Shown here piece after piece: positions 33,091-44,664 of a DNA stretch of 64,000 nt. The notes under the pieces are model-generated. The model had not been told where the DNA came from. It made no database searches and saw only the letters and a program-made list of their open reading frames with translations. How positions within the stretch are numbered: position 1 is the first letter of the stretch; each line of letters begins with the position of its first letter. The DNA comes from Dioszegia crocea (taxonomy: Eukaryota; Basidiomycota; Tremellomycetes; Tremellales; Bulleribasidiaceae). Location: assembly GCA_001600615.1 (NCBI GenBank), contig BCKK01000007.1, positions 1,290,014-1,354,013 of the forward strand, given 5' to 3'. A program made the translations under genes and the position numbers.

Positions 33091-34684
33091 ATGCCCTCCC
33101 TGCGCGAATCGACAACAACAACCGTCCCCCCATCCGGCCCTTCAACCCCACACACACCCTCCCCTTCCGCTACTAGACACAGCAAGACCTCTTCTCAGAT
33201 CTACGTCCTGTCAGCCGACGGATCAAGGCTATATCTCCTAGACCCTACGGTCCCAGACGGACGAGAAGATCCACCGGCGTATCATACTATTCAATCCCCA
33301 ACGCCCCGCTCCGCGCCGCCCTTACCGACGACAATACTAGCCGACCATGATCCCGTTTGGGATATTGGAGCCGAGGATGGTGATGCTATAGGAGCACGAG
33401 GAGCAGGAGGAGGAGGAGGGCCCAGTAGTCCAAGATCTGTCAGGATCCAGCCGTTGCCTGGCGTACGGAGTGCTAGTGCGGCCAATCTCCGGGCGGGGGA
33501 AGCGGATGGTTATGGTCGGCATAGGGCTTATACGACTTCTTCAACTGGGAGATCAGGGAGGGCTATGAGTGCAAGTGGGGCTTTACGCGTTGATCGAGAA
33601 CTGGTAATCGGATCACGGCGGGCAGGGCTGGGAGTGAGGGCCCAATCATATACCCCGCAGTCTAGGACATCGGGCTTAGGCGCTGAGGCGGAAGCGGACG
33701 AGGTTACACCTCTATTATCTGGTCAAACAGAAGTTGCGAGGCGGAGAGGAATGATGAGGTCTATAATCTGTGGTGAGGTTGATGAAGGGGATCAGCGGCG
33801 GACATGGAGAGCGGGTTGGAAGAGGTTTTGGAACCCCTTGATAAGGACAGAATACTGGAGATGCGTCTTACATCTCTTAGTGTTGAATTTCCCATTCGTA
33901 CGTCTGCCCCTTTTTCAAGAACAACCGACAAGAGATGTTTGCTTATCCAACAGGCACTACTCATTTGGCCGTTCCTCTTCGCTGGAACAGTCGCCGGAAC
34001 TGCACTCTTGATCACCCTCCCGATTGGAGCGGCGGTATGGTGGTTGACCCTGATCTTAGCTCGGACAGCAGCAAGGCTGGAGGTAAGCTCACCTTCGCAC
34101 AGTCAACAATCAGAATGAGGTGACAGCTGACACATCAGATCATGATGCAAACGCACCATCATTCTCCCTTTGCATCCCCGCTCACTCCGGTCTATCATCC
34201 AATCTTCCACCGTATGATCGAATCTCCCTCTCCAAACTCTGTCTACTCTCCTCGACCTGGCTCCTACGCCTTGGAACCAGAAATGGAGAATGTTGATGAG
34301 GTCGAGGTGAGTTGGGAAACAGGCTTCATCAAGTGTTCCTGGGCAATGGTAAGTTCGGATCGATTAGCCAATGACCCCTTTCCTTGCTCCATGCCCGCCC
34401 TTTTTACTGCCCCTTTATCTGCTGCTCCATCTACATTCAGCCCTTCATCAGACAGTATCCAGACTTGGTAGCCAAAGCTGACACTACAGTTCTGCGATTA
34501 CTACTCTTATTCTGCCCTATCCTACTTTGTCCTCCTCAAACCTCTAATCACCCTCTTTTCATCCATCGCCCTATTGGTCCTGGGTGCAATAAGCCTAGGG
34601 TCGATATTGGGAATACCGATATATCTCAGAATGGCAAGACGTTGGGGACAATGGCAAGCTGGGTATGCTATTGAAAATCTGTAA
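33091..34684 (+). CDS. multi-pass membrane protein of unknown function
   Basis: Four exons (33091-33897, 33954-34082, 34139-34348, 34490-34684) encode 446 residues. The first 240 residues are cytosolic-looking, rich in Ser, Pro, Arg and Gly, with a GGGGG run and EVTPLLSG. A membrane part follows: YWRCVLHLLVLNFPFALLIW, FAGTVAGTALLITLPIGAAVW and WLTLILAR, then a loop with HHHSPFASPL, and a second hydrophobic pair starting SALSYFVLLKPLITLFSS and LVLGAISLGSILGIPIYL. The layout, two hairpins behind a disordered head, resembles fungal proteins annotated with a putative sensor domain, but I cannot confirm this. Shares a 291-bp divergent promoter with the cyclophilin gene. Confidence 0.7.
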
Positions 34685-34936
34685 TTCTAGGCAGGGTAGG
34701 CTTTGTAGAGCTAGAGCTTATCATGTCAAAATCTTGTATTTTCTTTGAACACAGCCCTAATGTTGTAACCTGCCAAAAGCTTGACGGATACGGGACACGA
34801 TATACATAGATTACGAAGGATTATCAATTACCACGCTCGCCCGCAGACATATTCTAGATTGACCCTACTAACAGATTCATAATCAGATACACACACCTTT
34901 CCCTCATCGCCCCCTCTCCGGTATACTTCGCACAGC

Positions 34937-37804
34937 TTACACTAGAGCCGGCGAAGCCTTAGTCCACCTAGGTGGAGGAGCCTTGATGGGGTAACTAAGA
35001 ATGCTCAGCTTCTGGCCTCGGGTCATGAGTACCACGGCATAAAGCTCACCTCTTGGTGTCTCCACCACCTTGGACCTTCTCCACCCTGAAATCAAAGACT
35101 AGATCGCCGGAGTCTTCGAGATATTCGATACTGGCGTAGTTTCGCCTGGGTTGAACGAACTGTATTTGTCAGCTCAAGACTGCAAAGCCGCACTCTACCC
35201 GACAACTCACTTTTCGCTTCATAGGCGTTCCATCGGTATCTTCCACAAAGAGCGGAATCATAACTTCGTCGGTATGCTCGGAATCTGACCAGTCAGCTCT
35301 GCCCCCCTCTTGACCAGAAAGCGACTCACGCAATGTCCGATGTTTATTCCCTCCCAACATCCCCACCATAGCAGCCGCTCCAGCAGGTGGGGGTGTATTC
35401 ACAATAGCACTCGTCACCACATTGAGCATATACCTATGATCCTCTTCGGCCGGAAGTGCCCTTCCGAGCTTTTTGGCATGGGTGAATAGACACCCAACGG
35501 CCGCCAGGTGGACATCGCCCGATAAAAAGGTGATGCGGGCGTGCATCTCCAAAGCGAGGGCTTGGCATTGGAGGACAAGCCAATTACGCTCTGTCTTGTG
35601 TGTATTGGCACACCAATGATCATTGAGATCGTCGAGTAATTCGGAAGACTGGTTGAATTTATTGACCATCCCGCCTAGACCCATGGCGTTGTGTCGAGCG
35701 AGAACGTTGAGAGGGTTGTACTTTGCGTCGAGGAAGTGTTCGAGGAATGACATTCGGGGGTAGGCTGGAGATCAGCTCCTGACCTGTGTCTCGAATGAGG
35801 GGAGAGACTTACCAATGGGCACACCGAGAAGAATGATGAGTTGTTCAATCCCCTTATACTTCCTCACTTCTCCAAAGACCTTGGCGTACGTCTCACTCGT
35901 GACGATCCGGGTCAACTTCCTTTCGGCCCGACAGTCCAAAGCGAGCATAGCAACTTTGGGACCGAGGTAGACCATAAGACTGTGTGAAGGCTGAGGGATC
36001 CAAGGACCCAATTCACCAATGATCATAGACTTGATAGGGTGGGTTCCGGGCGTAGGGTTCGTGCCGTCAAACTCATCACACGTGAAGAGTTGGAAAATGG
36101 TGAACCACTAGGATTGTCAGCTTTGGTCATCACATCAGTGATCAAACAGCTCACGAAGTAACCCCTTGATCCCACATGCTTCAACACCGCACCAGCCTGC
36201 GTCTCATCGTCGTATGTCCCGAAACCATCAATCAAGTCATGGTCATCCAGCATGTTCACCATGGGGATGGTAGAGTTTGCACGACCGAAAGCGTTCGAGC
36301 GGAAGATCTTGCAATAGTGGTTGAAGTAGAACCGGTCAACAGCGTATTTCTGATCAATCAGCTGCTTTCCGAGAACCACATTGGATGGGTCAAACTTACA
36401 ATGTCTTCAGTGAGCGGAGAGCTGATTTTGGCCTCTCGGTTCGGCGCATTGATCCAGTCTGTCATATGAGCTCATCATCCCTCTGATAGGAGGGCATACA
36501 ATAACTCACCCTGAAGTTCCGGCTCCCTTGTGATGGGATCACAATAGATCTGGTCCCCACCTCCGACCATACAGTGGAACGGCCTCTGCTGGTGGCGCAA
36601 TATCATGTCCTCCCATACAGGGTCATAACCAGATTCAAAGTCTCCCTTGAACTCATCGGGATTGACACCGGATGAGAAACCTGATAATGTCAGATTTCGA
36701 TTAACCCTCTTGGTTGAATCACGCTTACCGTTACAGCTATGCGCGGCCCACCGGAGGTTCTGGCCAATCTTGGGCACGACAAATTCGATCCCTTCTCCGC
36801 CGTTCAGACTGTACGTGACTACCATCTCGACATCCTGAAGAGGTACCTCGAGCATGAATCTGTAGAAGGACGAGGTGTCATCGTGTGATCGATACTGGTG
36901 GATACGCTCAGACTGGACCGTCTTGGCCTCGGTGAGTTTCACGGTGGGCTCAGCGAGCCTGGGGAGGTCGGGCGTAGGTGGAGTGTAAGGGTGGAAGTTG
37001 AGAGTGAGAGTGGGTGGGGTCGAGAGGTTGGAGCCTTCATCCCTGGTCACCTAAAAGTTTAGCTACAGGCGCTAAACCCCTAGAACACTAGACTTACTAT
37101 CATGACTGCACCTTGCCATACGTTCTCCTTGACGGTGTAGTAAGCAAGCAGCGGGCCGCACCTGCCTATCAGCTGATGCCTCTATAAACGGCGAATCTCA
37201 ACTCACATCAACTGCAAGTGAGGTTCCATCCTCTGCACCTGTAACTCCGCAGTCGATCCCTGCTGCTGGCTGACGACCGGCGCAGTGACACTCTGTGTAC
37301 TAGGCCCATCAAGACCATTCTCCCTCCTCCACTTCTCAACCTCTTCGGCCGTAGGTCCAGGACTCGTCCTCGTCCCTCCGGCTTCTCCACCCTTCTCCAA
37401 CGCACCCTTATCTAAACCTGACGGCGCTCCGGCATCCTCTTTCCCGCCCAATTCCTCCTTGGTCCCCTCTGTCCCCTTGTCCGTAGGTCCCATCGCCTCC
37501 TTTGGCGCTGGATCCAATGAAGGTGGAGGAGGGATATACGCCTCGTTCAACGGCGCAGTCTCGCCTCCTGGGGCATTCCGATCCCGATCGTCCGGGGCGG
37601 CAGAGTTGTAATCTTGGGTTCCGGCATTACCGCGGCCTAGGTAGGTGTGCAAGTGTAGGCTTGGGTGGGCGTAGTATGAGGCATGAGCTGCAGCTGCGGC
37701 AGAGCGTGAGAGGTGCTCAGCCTGGTGTCGCTGGAAGGGAGAGACAGTGTCCCTGTGTTGTCAGTGCTGAATCAAGGGGCAGTACTTGGTAGTCTAGCTT
37801 ACAT
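34937..37804 (-). CDS. PhoD-like metallophosphatase
   Basis: Twelve exons end at 34937 and give 776 residues with every phase closing. The first coding exon holds only two bases (AT, 37804-37803); the G of the start codon comes from exon 2 (37752). Residues 1-180 are disordered. The catalytic part has CMVGGGDQIYCDPITREPEL, VNMLDDHDLIDGFGTYDDE, MIIGELGPWIPQPSHS, LDCRAERKL, LLGVPIAYPRMSFLE and ITFLSGDVHLAAVGCL; the Asp/His residues of GGDQ, DDHD and SGDVH are the expected metal ligands. The C-terminus is APPPRWTKASPALV. Fungal members of this family are large and poorly characterised; phosphodiester or phosphomonoester hydrolysis is inferred. No signal peptide is seen, so it is probably cytosolic or membrane-peripheral. 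Confidence 0.9.
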
Positions 37805-38809
37805 GGTCGATCGAGTTATAAGTGGAAGTAATCAATCCCAGATGATTGTGTAGATAAGAGAAGACTGGAAGGTCAGGATCAGTGTATGATCGGCTTTGGG
37901 CTCGCATATGTAGTGGTCTTGACGACCGTCAACCAGGGAGAGGGGATTCGCCTGTCGACAAATGAGGACATCGCTGAGCTTGGACGACTTGGCACTCACG
38001 TTTTGAAGCCTTGGCCGAGCTTCTTGCTGTACAGATGGATTCCAGGTCTCCTTCGACTACACAGCTACGCCAATGAGTGTGCTATTACCACTACAGAGAT
38101 GGTATATAGATGGTAGTAATCGGCCAATATTTGTTGGCTGTGAGTGGCTGTGGCCGTATTTGGCTCCTCGATCGCTATGACGTAAGCCAAGCCACCAGTT
38201 GAAAAATTCGCCACCCAAGCTTCCGTCGGAAAGCTGCGTTGTTGCCGCTTTAGGACCATCGCAAACAGCGCTGTTGAAGACTGTACTCCTATTGACTGGT
38301 CAGAATTAAGTATCGAGCATCAATAATATCAGCTCATCGCGCTAGGGCGTGGTTACGAGCGCGACGTCAACGAAATCCGTTCCAGGAGGGAACACACCAC
38401 AATCTCTTGCCTCGCCACCGTGCTTGAAAGGACCACAGTGATGGCGAGCAGAGTGCAAAGCGTGGGGAGGGAAGTGAAAGGTAGAAGCGGAGTGGGGCAG
38501 TAGATGAAAGGTTAGACTGACGTGACGCAGCAAGTCCTCGCTGGACTTCAGAATTGGGAAGTGCTGGAGGCCAAGTCTGGGTCCCTCTCTTTCCCCCCGC
38601 GCCACCTGATTTCAGCTGCGCCTCTCATCCTGCAATTTCTCCCCTTTCTATCCTGATTCCTCCCATCAGAGACCTAACTGTCGGGTCCTTCTTTCCATCA
38701 CGAACTACTCTCCTGCAAACACAGCTCATTCCAGACGTCACTCACTCCGGTTGATCCAGGCTGCCATCGATCGAGCGATCCGCATTTCCCCGACCACATT
38801 GCGAAACAC
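37805..38809. promoter_or_regulatory. 1-kb divergent region between PhoD-like gene and the 38810 gene
   Basis: No gene could be supported. The left part is the PhoD-like promoter and leader. The right 150 bp are pyrimidine-rich and fit the leader of the next gene. Confidence 0.4.
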
Positions 38810-39592
38810 ATGTCGGCTCCCCTATATTCAGACGCTTCGCTTGGGGGTCTGGCCCCTGAGTTGAAGGCGCTGATCGCTGCAGAGGCGGCTGGCCTTGAGA
38901 CGTATGTCGACACAAGCAATTGGAGGGTCAAATCGATGACGGCCGACCAGCTTTCCCTGGTGTCGCATGTGAGTCAGAAGGACTGAGGTGTCCGTTAAAA
39001 ATGGCGTCATTGAAACTGACTTCGACCACAGGGATGGAACGACGCCGTGAAGGTCAAGCGGACCTTTCAAGATCCCAAACTCCAATCTTCGACGACGGTT
39101 TACATTGCCAATTCCCCGCATACATTCTTCGGCACCACCGACGACCGCATCCTCACCTCCGATCTTCGTAACCCACGCAGCTGGAGCAAGGAGTTGGCAA
39201 GTGACGAGGTGCAGCTGATGGCTTCAACTGGCCAGAAGACATTGGAGAGTGTCGATAAGCTGGTTTTCCCAGTCTTCAAAGCTGACGGAACTTACCTACA
39301 CTTCGCTAGCAATTATTCAACCGCTTGCGTTCACATCCTCTCGCGACTAGTCACAGACTCTTCTTTCTGCCCCAACGCCAACGCCATGTTTTTCCCCGGC
39401 TTCCCGGCAGGGTATAGGCCGAAGAGTCACCGTATGACTTCTGCGCTGTACTCTTCCGAAGTTCCCGACTACTTGAAAGCGTTGAGTAGCGCCAGACCAG
39501 GACTCACCATCTTCGCCGATCCGTGTTTCGACAAGGCGTCGCTCGGTTTACCTTCGAATGTGGTTTTTATCCCATTCAAATATTTACCCTGA
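38810..39592 (+). CDS. hypothetical protein, 239 residues
   Basis: Two exons (38810-38968, 39032-39592) joined by a 63-nt phase-0 intron with GTGAGT donor. The start is MSAPLYSDASLGGLAPELKA. The larger exon encodes a compact alpha/beta protein: VYIANSPHTFFGTTDDRIL, VDKLVFPVFKADGTYLHFAS, a segment with MFFPGFPAGYRPKSHRM, and the end NVVFIPFKYLP. No signal peptide or membrane segment. I do not recognise the family. It converges with the next gene, which lies on the other strand. Confidence 0.65.
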
Positions 39593-39958
39593 ATCCAGTA
39601 CAAGAGCTTGATGAACGACCTTCGCCTTGATTCAAGAGCTCTGATGGAGAAACGTGGGGAAGCGCATATTTGAGAAGGAGAGTAGTCAAGTGCTACGTGA
39701 TCGATGGGACGAGGTGGCGTAGATTCGCTGCCACTTTTACATCTGTCAATATTTTCCGTTTCTTCCGCTAGCATGTACTGAGTCCGATCTCATATGCGCA
39801 ACTATGGCTGGTCAAGCGGACTAGGGTCGAGGCGCAAATGGCATGCCAAGGCGCAGCCAGAGCATGCCCGTCGGTCCTCGTCCGGCTCAACTCATCAATG
39901 CATCCTCTCACGCCGTCATCGTGTATACAGTACGTGGTCAATGATCCCACTTGCCCAA

Positions 39959-40646
39959 TCAACCCCTCGTGATTTCATCGCCAGCTCCCCCACCTGTCAC
40001 CCAACTCGCTTCATCCTCCCGCAAGTACTGATACACTGCGTGTAGGCGCAACTGAGACCGTGATGCCTCGGCTACGTGCTCTTGGCCTTCCTCGTCCCAC
40101 GGCCACATCCCGGATATTTGATCTCCCTCAGAATTGTCGGTCTTGAATGACTTGCTTTCCAAGAAGGTACTGAGATTGTCTGCATTCATCCACCACAGAA
40201 GTCGAGTGTGGCCTTTGTGCCGATTGGTGGACAGCATTGCTTCTTGGATCTGCTTGCAAGCTGGGCGCCAAACGTCTTCTTGGCCCTCGGCTATCGAGCT
40301 GTCAACAGGGTGCACATAGGGTTATATGAGCCTAGAACAAGTAGTCTGAGGACTCACGGACGACACTTTTGGCTTTGAGCGCGAGCTGTTTGACTTGTGC
40401 AGAGGTCACCCATCCCCGAGCAGACCTTGTAATGAGCATCCGCAAGCGATCCGCCCATTCCGACTCGTCGACATGGTCTTGGAGCTCGATGATGAAAGGC
40501 TGGCTGTCGATCATCGGGTCAGATTTGACAGCCGAGACGATGAAGATGGTTGGGTTGTCATTTTCGCCAGTCGTCTCGGGGAAAAGGGGATGCAGACTGC
40601 GCTCCACGTAGCGGGCCAGACGCTGATTTGAAGTGTCGGGAGCCAT
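39959..40646 (-). CDS. hypothetical protein with an unresolved exon junction
   Basis: Two coding blocks look real but do not join in phase. Block 1 (40646 down to a GTGAGT donor at 40357) starts MAPDTSNQRLARYVERSL and includes TIFIVSAVKSDPMIDSQPF and SARGWVTSAQVKQLALKAK. Block 2 (from a GTTGACAG acceptor near 40300 to 39959) has VWRPACKQIQEAMLSTNRHK, TRLLWWMNADNL and AVYQYLREDEASWVTGG. Splicing the obvious donor to the obvious acceptor leaves phase 1 against a required phase 2 and hits a stop after two codons. Either a weak splice site is used or there is a one-base indel. No family recognised. Confidence 0.4.
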
Positions 40647-41102
40647 TGTGTGTCGTACTGATATGACAGATGAGAAGTGGAGAGTACGAGCAGCAGGAGA
40701 TAGGGATATGGCCCACTTGCAGCCTATCAGGGTCAAGTGGGGGAGACGAATGAATGGAGGGCTGAGATTTTCAGCTACCGCGCAACTAAATCCGTTGATC
40801 ACAACAAACATATTGGGCTGACAACAGCACCGGTGCCCGGGTCTAATTCGCCCGGAAGCTATAGCTGTGGTAGCTGTCCACATATGTACTCGGCTCAGCA
40901 GCGGTCTGGCAGAGCCGCAGAGCGGACGCGTAACATGTACATTGTATGTGGCATGTCCGCATGCCCGACGGCCATCATTTGGCGCCACTCCTGGACGTTT
41001 TCGCCACCCACTTATGAACGGCCCACCCCACCCATTCCCTCCTCTGAGCTCTCCTCACTCCAACTTCCAATTCAGACTATCACCCCCCTCTTCAACTCTA
41101 TC
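40647..41102. promoter_or_regulatory. divergent promoter upstream of FMP52
   Basis: No gene accepted. The 120 bp before 41103 are C/T-rich leader sequence. Confidence 0.4.
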
Positions 41103-42057
41103 ATGTCCACCCCCTCCACCGTCCAACCTACGGGCATCACCCTCATCGGATCCACAGGCCTAACAGGCTCCGCAACACTCCGTACTCTCCTCTCTTCCCC
41201 CACCCACCCTTTCACAATCAAGACCTTCACCCGCTCAACTCCAGCCGTCACACCCGCCTCTCACACCTCTACAACACACACCAACAAAACCTTCGCCAAC
41301 CTCTTTGACGCCGTCAGCGCTACCCTGGCAGGAAAGGGGGACGTATATGTTAGTTGTCTCGGGACGACGCGTGCGGGCGCGGGCGGGTTCGAGAATCAGA
41401 AGAAGATTGATTTGGAATTGAATAGGGATTTGGCCAAGAAGGCAAGGGAAGATGGTGCCAGTGTCGTGAGTCTGATCTGACTGGTTTAAGTCGGTATTGA
41501 TAAAGCTGACTCAAAAGGCCATCCTCGTCTCGTCCGGAGGCGCAAACTCGAGCTCGTATATGGGCTACCCTCAGATGAAGGGTCAATTGGAGGATGATCT
41601 GATTGCGATGGGTTATGAGCATACCGTCATTCTTCGCCCTGGATTACTTATGGGTCCGAGGTGGGTCTTTCCTTAACTGCACCACTTTATTCTCCTCTAT
41701 TTGCTCTCAGATCGCAAGGGAGACAAAGCTGATTTGGCCAGGACAGAATCCCGCTTCGCAGAGTCTATGACTCAGAAAGTTTTCTGGGGCCTGGGGAAAG
41801 TCGGACTACCAATGGACAGTCTGAGGATCCAAGATAGCGAGTGAGCCATTGGTTCCCCTCTTATCTCCTACTTCACCAGATTGGGCCCCCTTGACACGTC
41901 CCAAACCTGGCCTGACTCTTGCTGACTCTGCAGCGTCGGTGACTGTATTGCCTACTATGCTACCCATCCACCCGCAGAGAAGGTCAAGATTGTCGGCAAT
42001 AATGAGATGATCAGCGCTGCGAAGCTATGGAGGAGTGCTGTCGGCTTATCATCTTAA
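41103..42057 (+). CDS. FMP52: FMP52/TIP30-like NAD(P)-binding protein
   Basis: Four exons (41103-41465, 41518-41660, 41742-41840, 41934-42057) encode 242 residues. A Rossmann start ITLIGSTGLTGSATLRTLL gives the dinucleotide-binding GxTGxxG. It is followed by VYVSCLGTTRAGAGGFENQ, KIDLELNRDLAKKAREDGAS, ILVSSGGANSSSYMGYPQMK with the short-chain Tyr-x-x-x-Lys (YPQMK), and HTVILRPGLLMGPR. Yeast FMP52 is a mitochondrial outer-membrane/ER-associated protein of unknown reaction; the human relative HTATIP2/TIP30 binds NADPH. The first 18 residues could be a weak targeting segment. Confidence 0.88.
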
Positions 42058-42325
42058 TTGGAGAATGGACGGGGCGGGGCGGTGGCTGGTGTTGAAGATC
42101 TAGGATCTATCTTGTTGGAATCTGTCGGTATACACAAACACTATAATCTTGTCGTCTTGGAATTATCTTAGTGTGCGGAATATGTATCGGATGCAGCCAT
42201 TGGACTTTGCTCGACCGATGACAACTTCCACTATTTGACCTCATCTAGATTCATAATCGTATTAAGACGGCAGATGAGCCCTTTTCCGACCATCCCCTTT
42301 TCTGACCTCAGCCCTGCGCCGCCGC

Positions 42326-44252
42326 CTAATCCACCCTGATTGAACCATACAATCGCCTGATGGCAAAGTAGGCCGCGACGTATCCTATCGATCCGCCAAT
42401 GAGGAAATCGAGCAGGGTGATGATGGATCTGGAGATCAGCTTGGTACACATCCAAGCATTGGCGCTAAGCTCACAGGTAGATGAAGTAGATGACCACACT
42501 GGATATTGAATCCAGACTGAGCCTGCTTGCCCAATACCAAAGCCCATACACAAACACCCAGAACGCACTTCCTCCCCCAATCAAGAACGCCCGCCAGTGC
42601 CACCTGTACTCTTCCGAGCATAGAACAAAGTAGGTGAACAGCACCGTGACGGTTGCGGTCGTTATCACCACGACTGAAAAAGTGAGGAAGAGGAATCCGA
42701 AAGCGTAATATGCCCTATGCCCAAATAAGGACGAGAGGACAAAGTACAATTCGACGAATGCGGCGCCGAAGGGAAGGATACCGCCTAGGATGGCCGATTG
42801 GACGGGTCGGAGATACCATTGTTGAGGAGGTATCTGACGGGGGATGGGGTGAACGCGGACGGGCTGGGTGAAAGGTCCGTGTCGCATGCCGTAGAAGTAT
42901 CCGGCGATGGAGAGGGGTACGGAGATGAGGAACCAGAGGAGGAGGAGGGCGAGAATTGTTCCGAAGGGTACTGCGCCTGATGAGGAGGAACCGATCAGCC
43001 ATAGATTTAGCATACCGATGGCTGTGAAGACTATGGTGGGGAATAGGATGGCGGTGAGGACGATGTTTGATTTCCAGTTCTCGCCTCCGTTGGAAGAATA
43101 AGTTCGGGCTGAGACGTAGCCTCCGACGCAAGCGAAGAGGGTCCAGCAGATGAGCATGACGGTAGCGAGGGAACCGCGATTGGAAGGGGAGAGGAATCCG
43201 AATAGTGCGAAAAGGAGGGTTATGCCGCACATTGCCACAAGGTGGGCACCATTACCCACCATGACGGAAAGCAACATGGGGCGAGAGGGTTGACGGAAGA
43301 CTTCGCCATGGACAAGTTTCCATCCGTAGTCTTCCTGAACATCCTCGGAGAGGTCGATTTGGTTATACCGGGAGATATCCTTCGACATGGTTCGGTAGAG
43401 GATCATGGCTACCATGAAGACTAGGAAGCCAACAATGACGAGGGAGTTGATGAGGGAGAACCAGTGGATTCTGGGGTCAAAGACGTGGAGGTAGGCGTCC
43501 CATCGGAGACCCCAGGGAATGTCGGAAGGGGTAAATTCGACGGCGTAGGTATAGGCCACCTCGTTCGACCCCGTTTCGGATAGATGGTATTGCGCCTTGG
43601 CATTACAATCTACCCCTCCTCCAGCCTGTATCGAATCCACCGAGCGAGGGTATACCATAACACCCACCACCCGAAAATGATCCTTGTCCCGCATGTGGTA
43701 CTGGACGTAGATATCATAGTGGTTGTTGAGAGCTGGGCGGGCAGGGTCCGTCTCGTCATCTCCCAAATTGAACCCTTGGGCATCAAGGAATATCTCCCCA
43801 GTCTTGACATCCTGCCGCCGCTCCGAGCTTGGCAATCCGTCAATGACAAGATTCAGCCCATAATCCTCCTTTATCCGCTCATTGATGAACGCCGCGTCCG
43901 GTCCAGGTACCGTACTCGTACACAATGTCTTGCATGTGGAATTCTCAAGCATTTTGACTTCGTAAGGGGAGGAGAGGATTCGGTCGCCGAATAGGATAGA
44001 GCCGAGTGATTCTGGCTGTTTGACAGGCCCGCCGGAAGGAGCACAGAAGTGGAAACGGGGATCATAGTAGTCGAGGGAAATGAGGGATCGGAGCTTGGAG
44101 TCTAGCTTCGGCGTGAGGGCGTTGACGAAGACATCGAGCGTTTCGCCTTGGCGATAGTCTCGCGGTGCGGTCCCGGGAAGATAGAATGAGTGAGAGGGTA
44201 GAGGGGAGAGGGCGAGAGCGAGTAGGAGGAGGGAAGAGGATTGTCGCAGCAT
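42326..44252 (-). CDS. endomembrane protein 70 (EMP70/TM9SF, nonaspanin)
   Basis: Two exons (44252-42475 and 42428-42326) encode 626 residues, the usual nonaspanin length. A signal peptide (LLLLALALSPLPSHSFYLPG) is followed by a lumenal domain with RDYRQGETLDVFVNALTP and the family's YYDPRFHFCAP. The first membrane anchor (SLVIVGFLVFMVAMILYR) leads to the signature ISRYNQIDLSEDVQEDYGWKL in two overlapping parts and HGEVFRQPSRPMLLSVMVG. Eight further membrane helices follow. Nonaspanins sort membrane proteins in Golgi and endosomes. The extreme C-terminus is YGSIRVD, where the usual KxD/E COPI-binding signal has Arg in place of Lys. Confidence 0.94.
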
Positions 44253-44664
44253 TGCGAGGAAGGGTTTCGTCAGGGTCCCTTTCCCGGAGTATCAGCTATG
44301 CGTAGAGGGTGGTTTTTTGGCTGTAAATGGACCTAACGCTCACCAGTGAGCCTGTACCGACAGAGAGGAGGGCTTGCGGAGGTGTAGAGGGGTGTTGACT
44401 ATAGGGAGCGCAAAGGGCATACCTCCCATCTCAATTTGGCTGCGGTTCCTTGCACCCAAAGTCCATCTCACGTAATCGTTTCTCACGCGACGCGCCTTTC
44501 CACGTGGGGAGTTCCGTCGGAGCTGACCGAGAGATTTTAGCGTGCCCCACAAACGTCAGTGCGGGGTAGATGACTGGCTCTGATTAGACTTTTTACACCT
44601 CTCTGACCCTATTCTCTTGCCTGTTGCTGGTCACTAACGTACACTAACGACAATCGAAACGATC
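44253..44664. promoter_or_regulatory. divergent promoter between EMP70 and RAD16
   Basis: A 412-bp gap between divergent start codons with no gene. No TATA box stands out. Confidence 0.45.

Noticed and set aside
34468..34489. A 22-nt intron in the membrane-protein gene, with a 27-nt exon before it
   Set aside because: Too short for splicing. A single longer intron to the same acceptor gives an equally good protein.
37285..37611. Plus-strand Ser/Pro-rich frame of 108 codons
   Set aside because: Antisense to the disordered head of the PhoD-like gene.
42798..43101. Plus-strand acidic frames across 42.8-43.1 kb
   Set aside because: Shadows of the EMP70 membrane helices on the minus strand.
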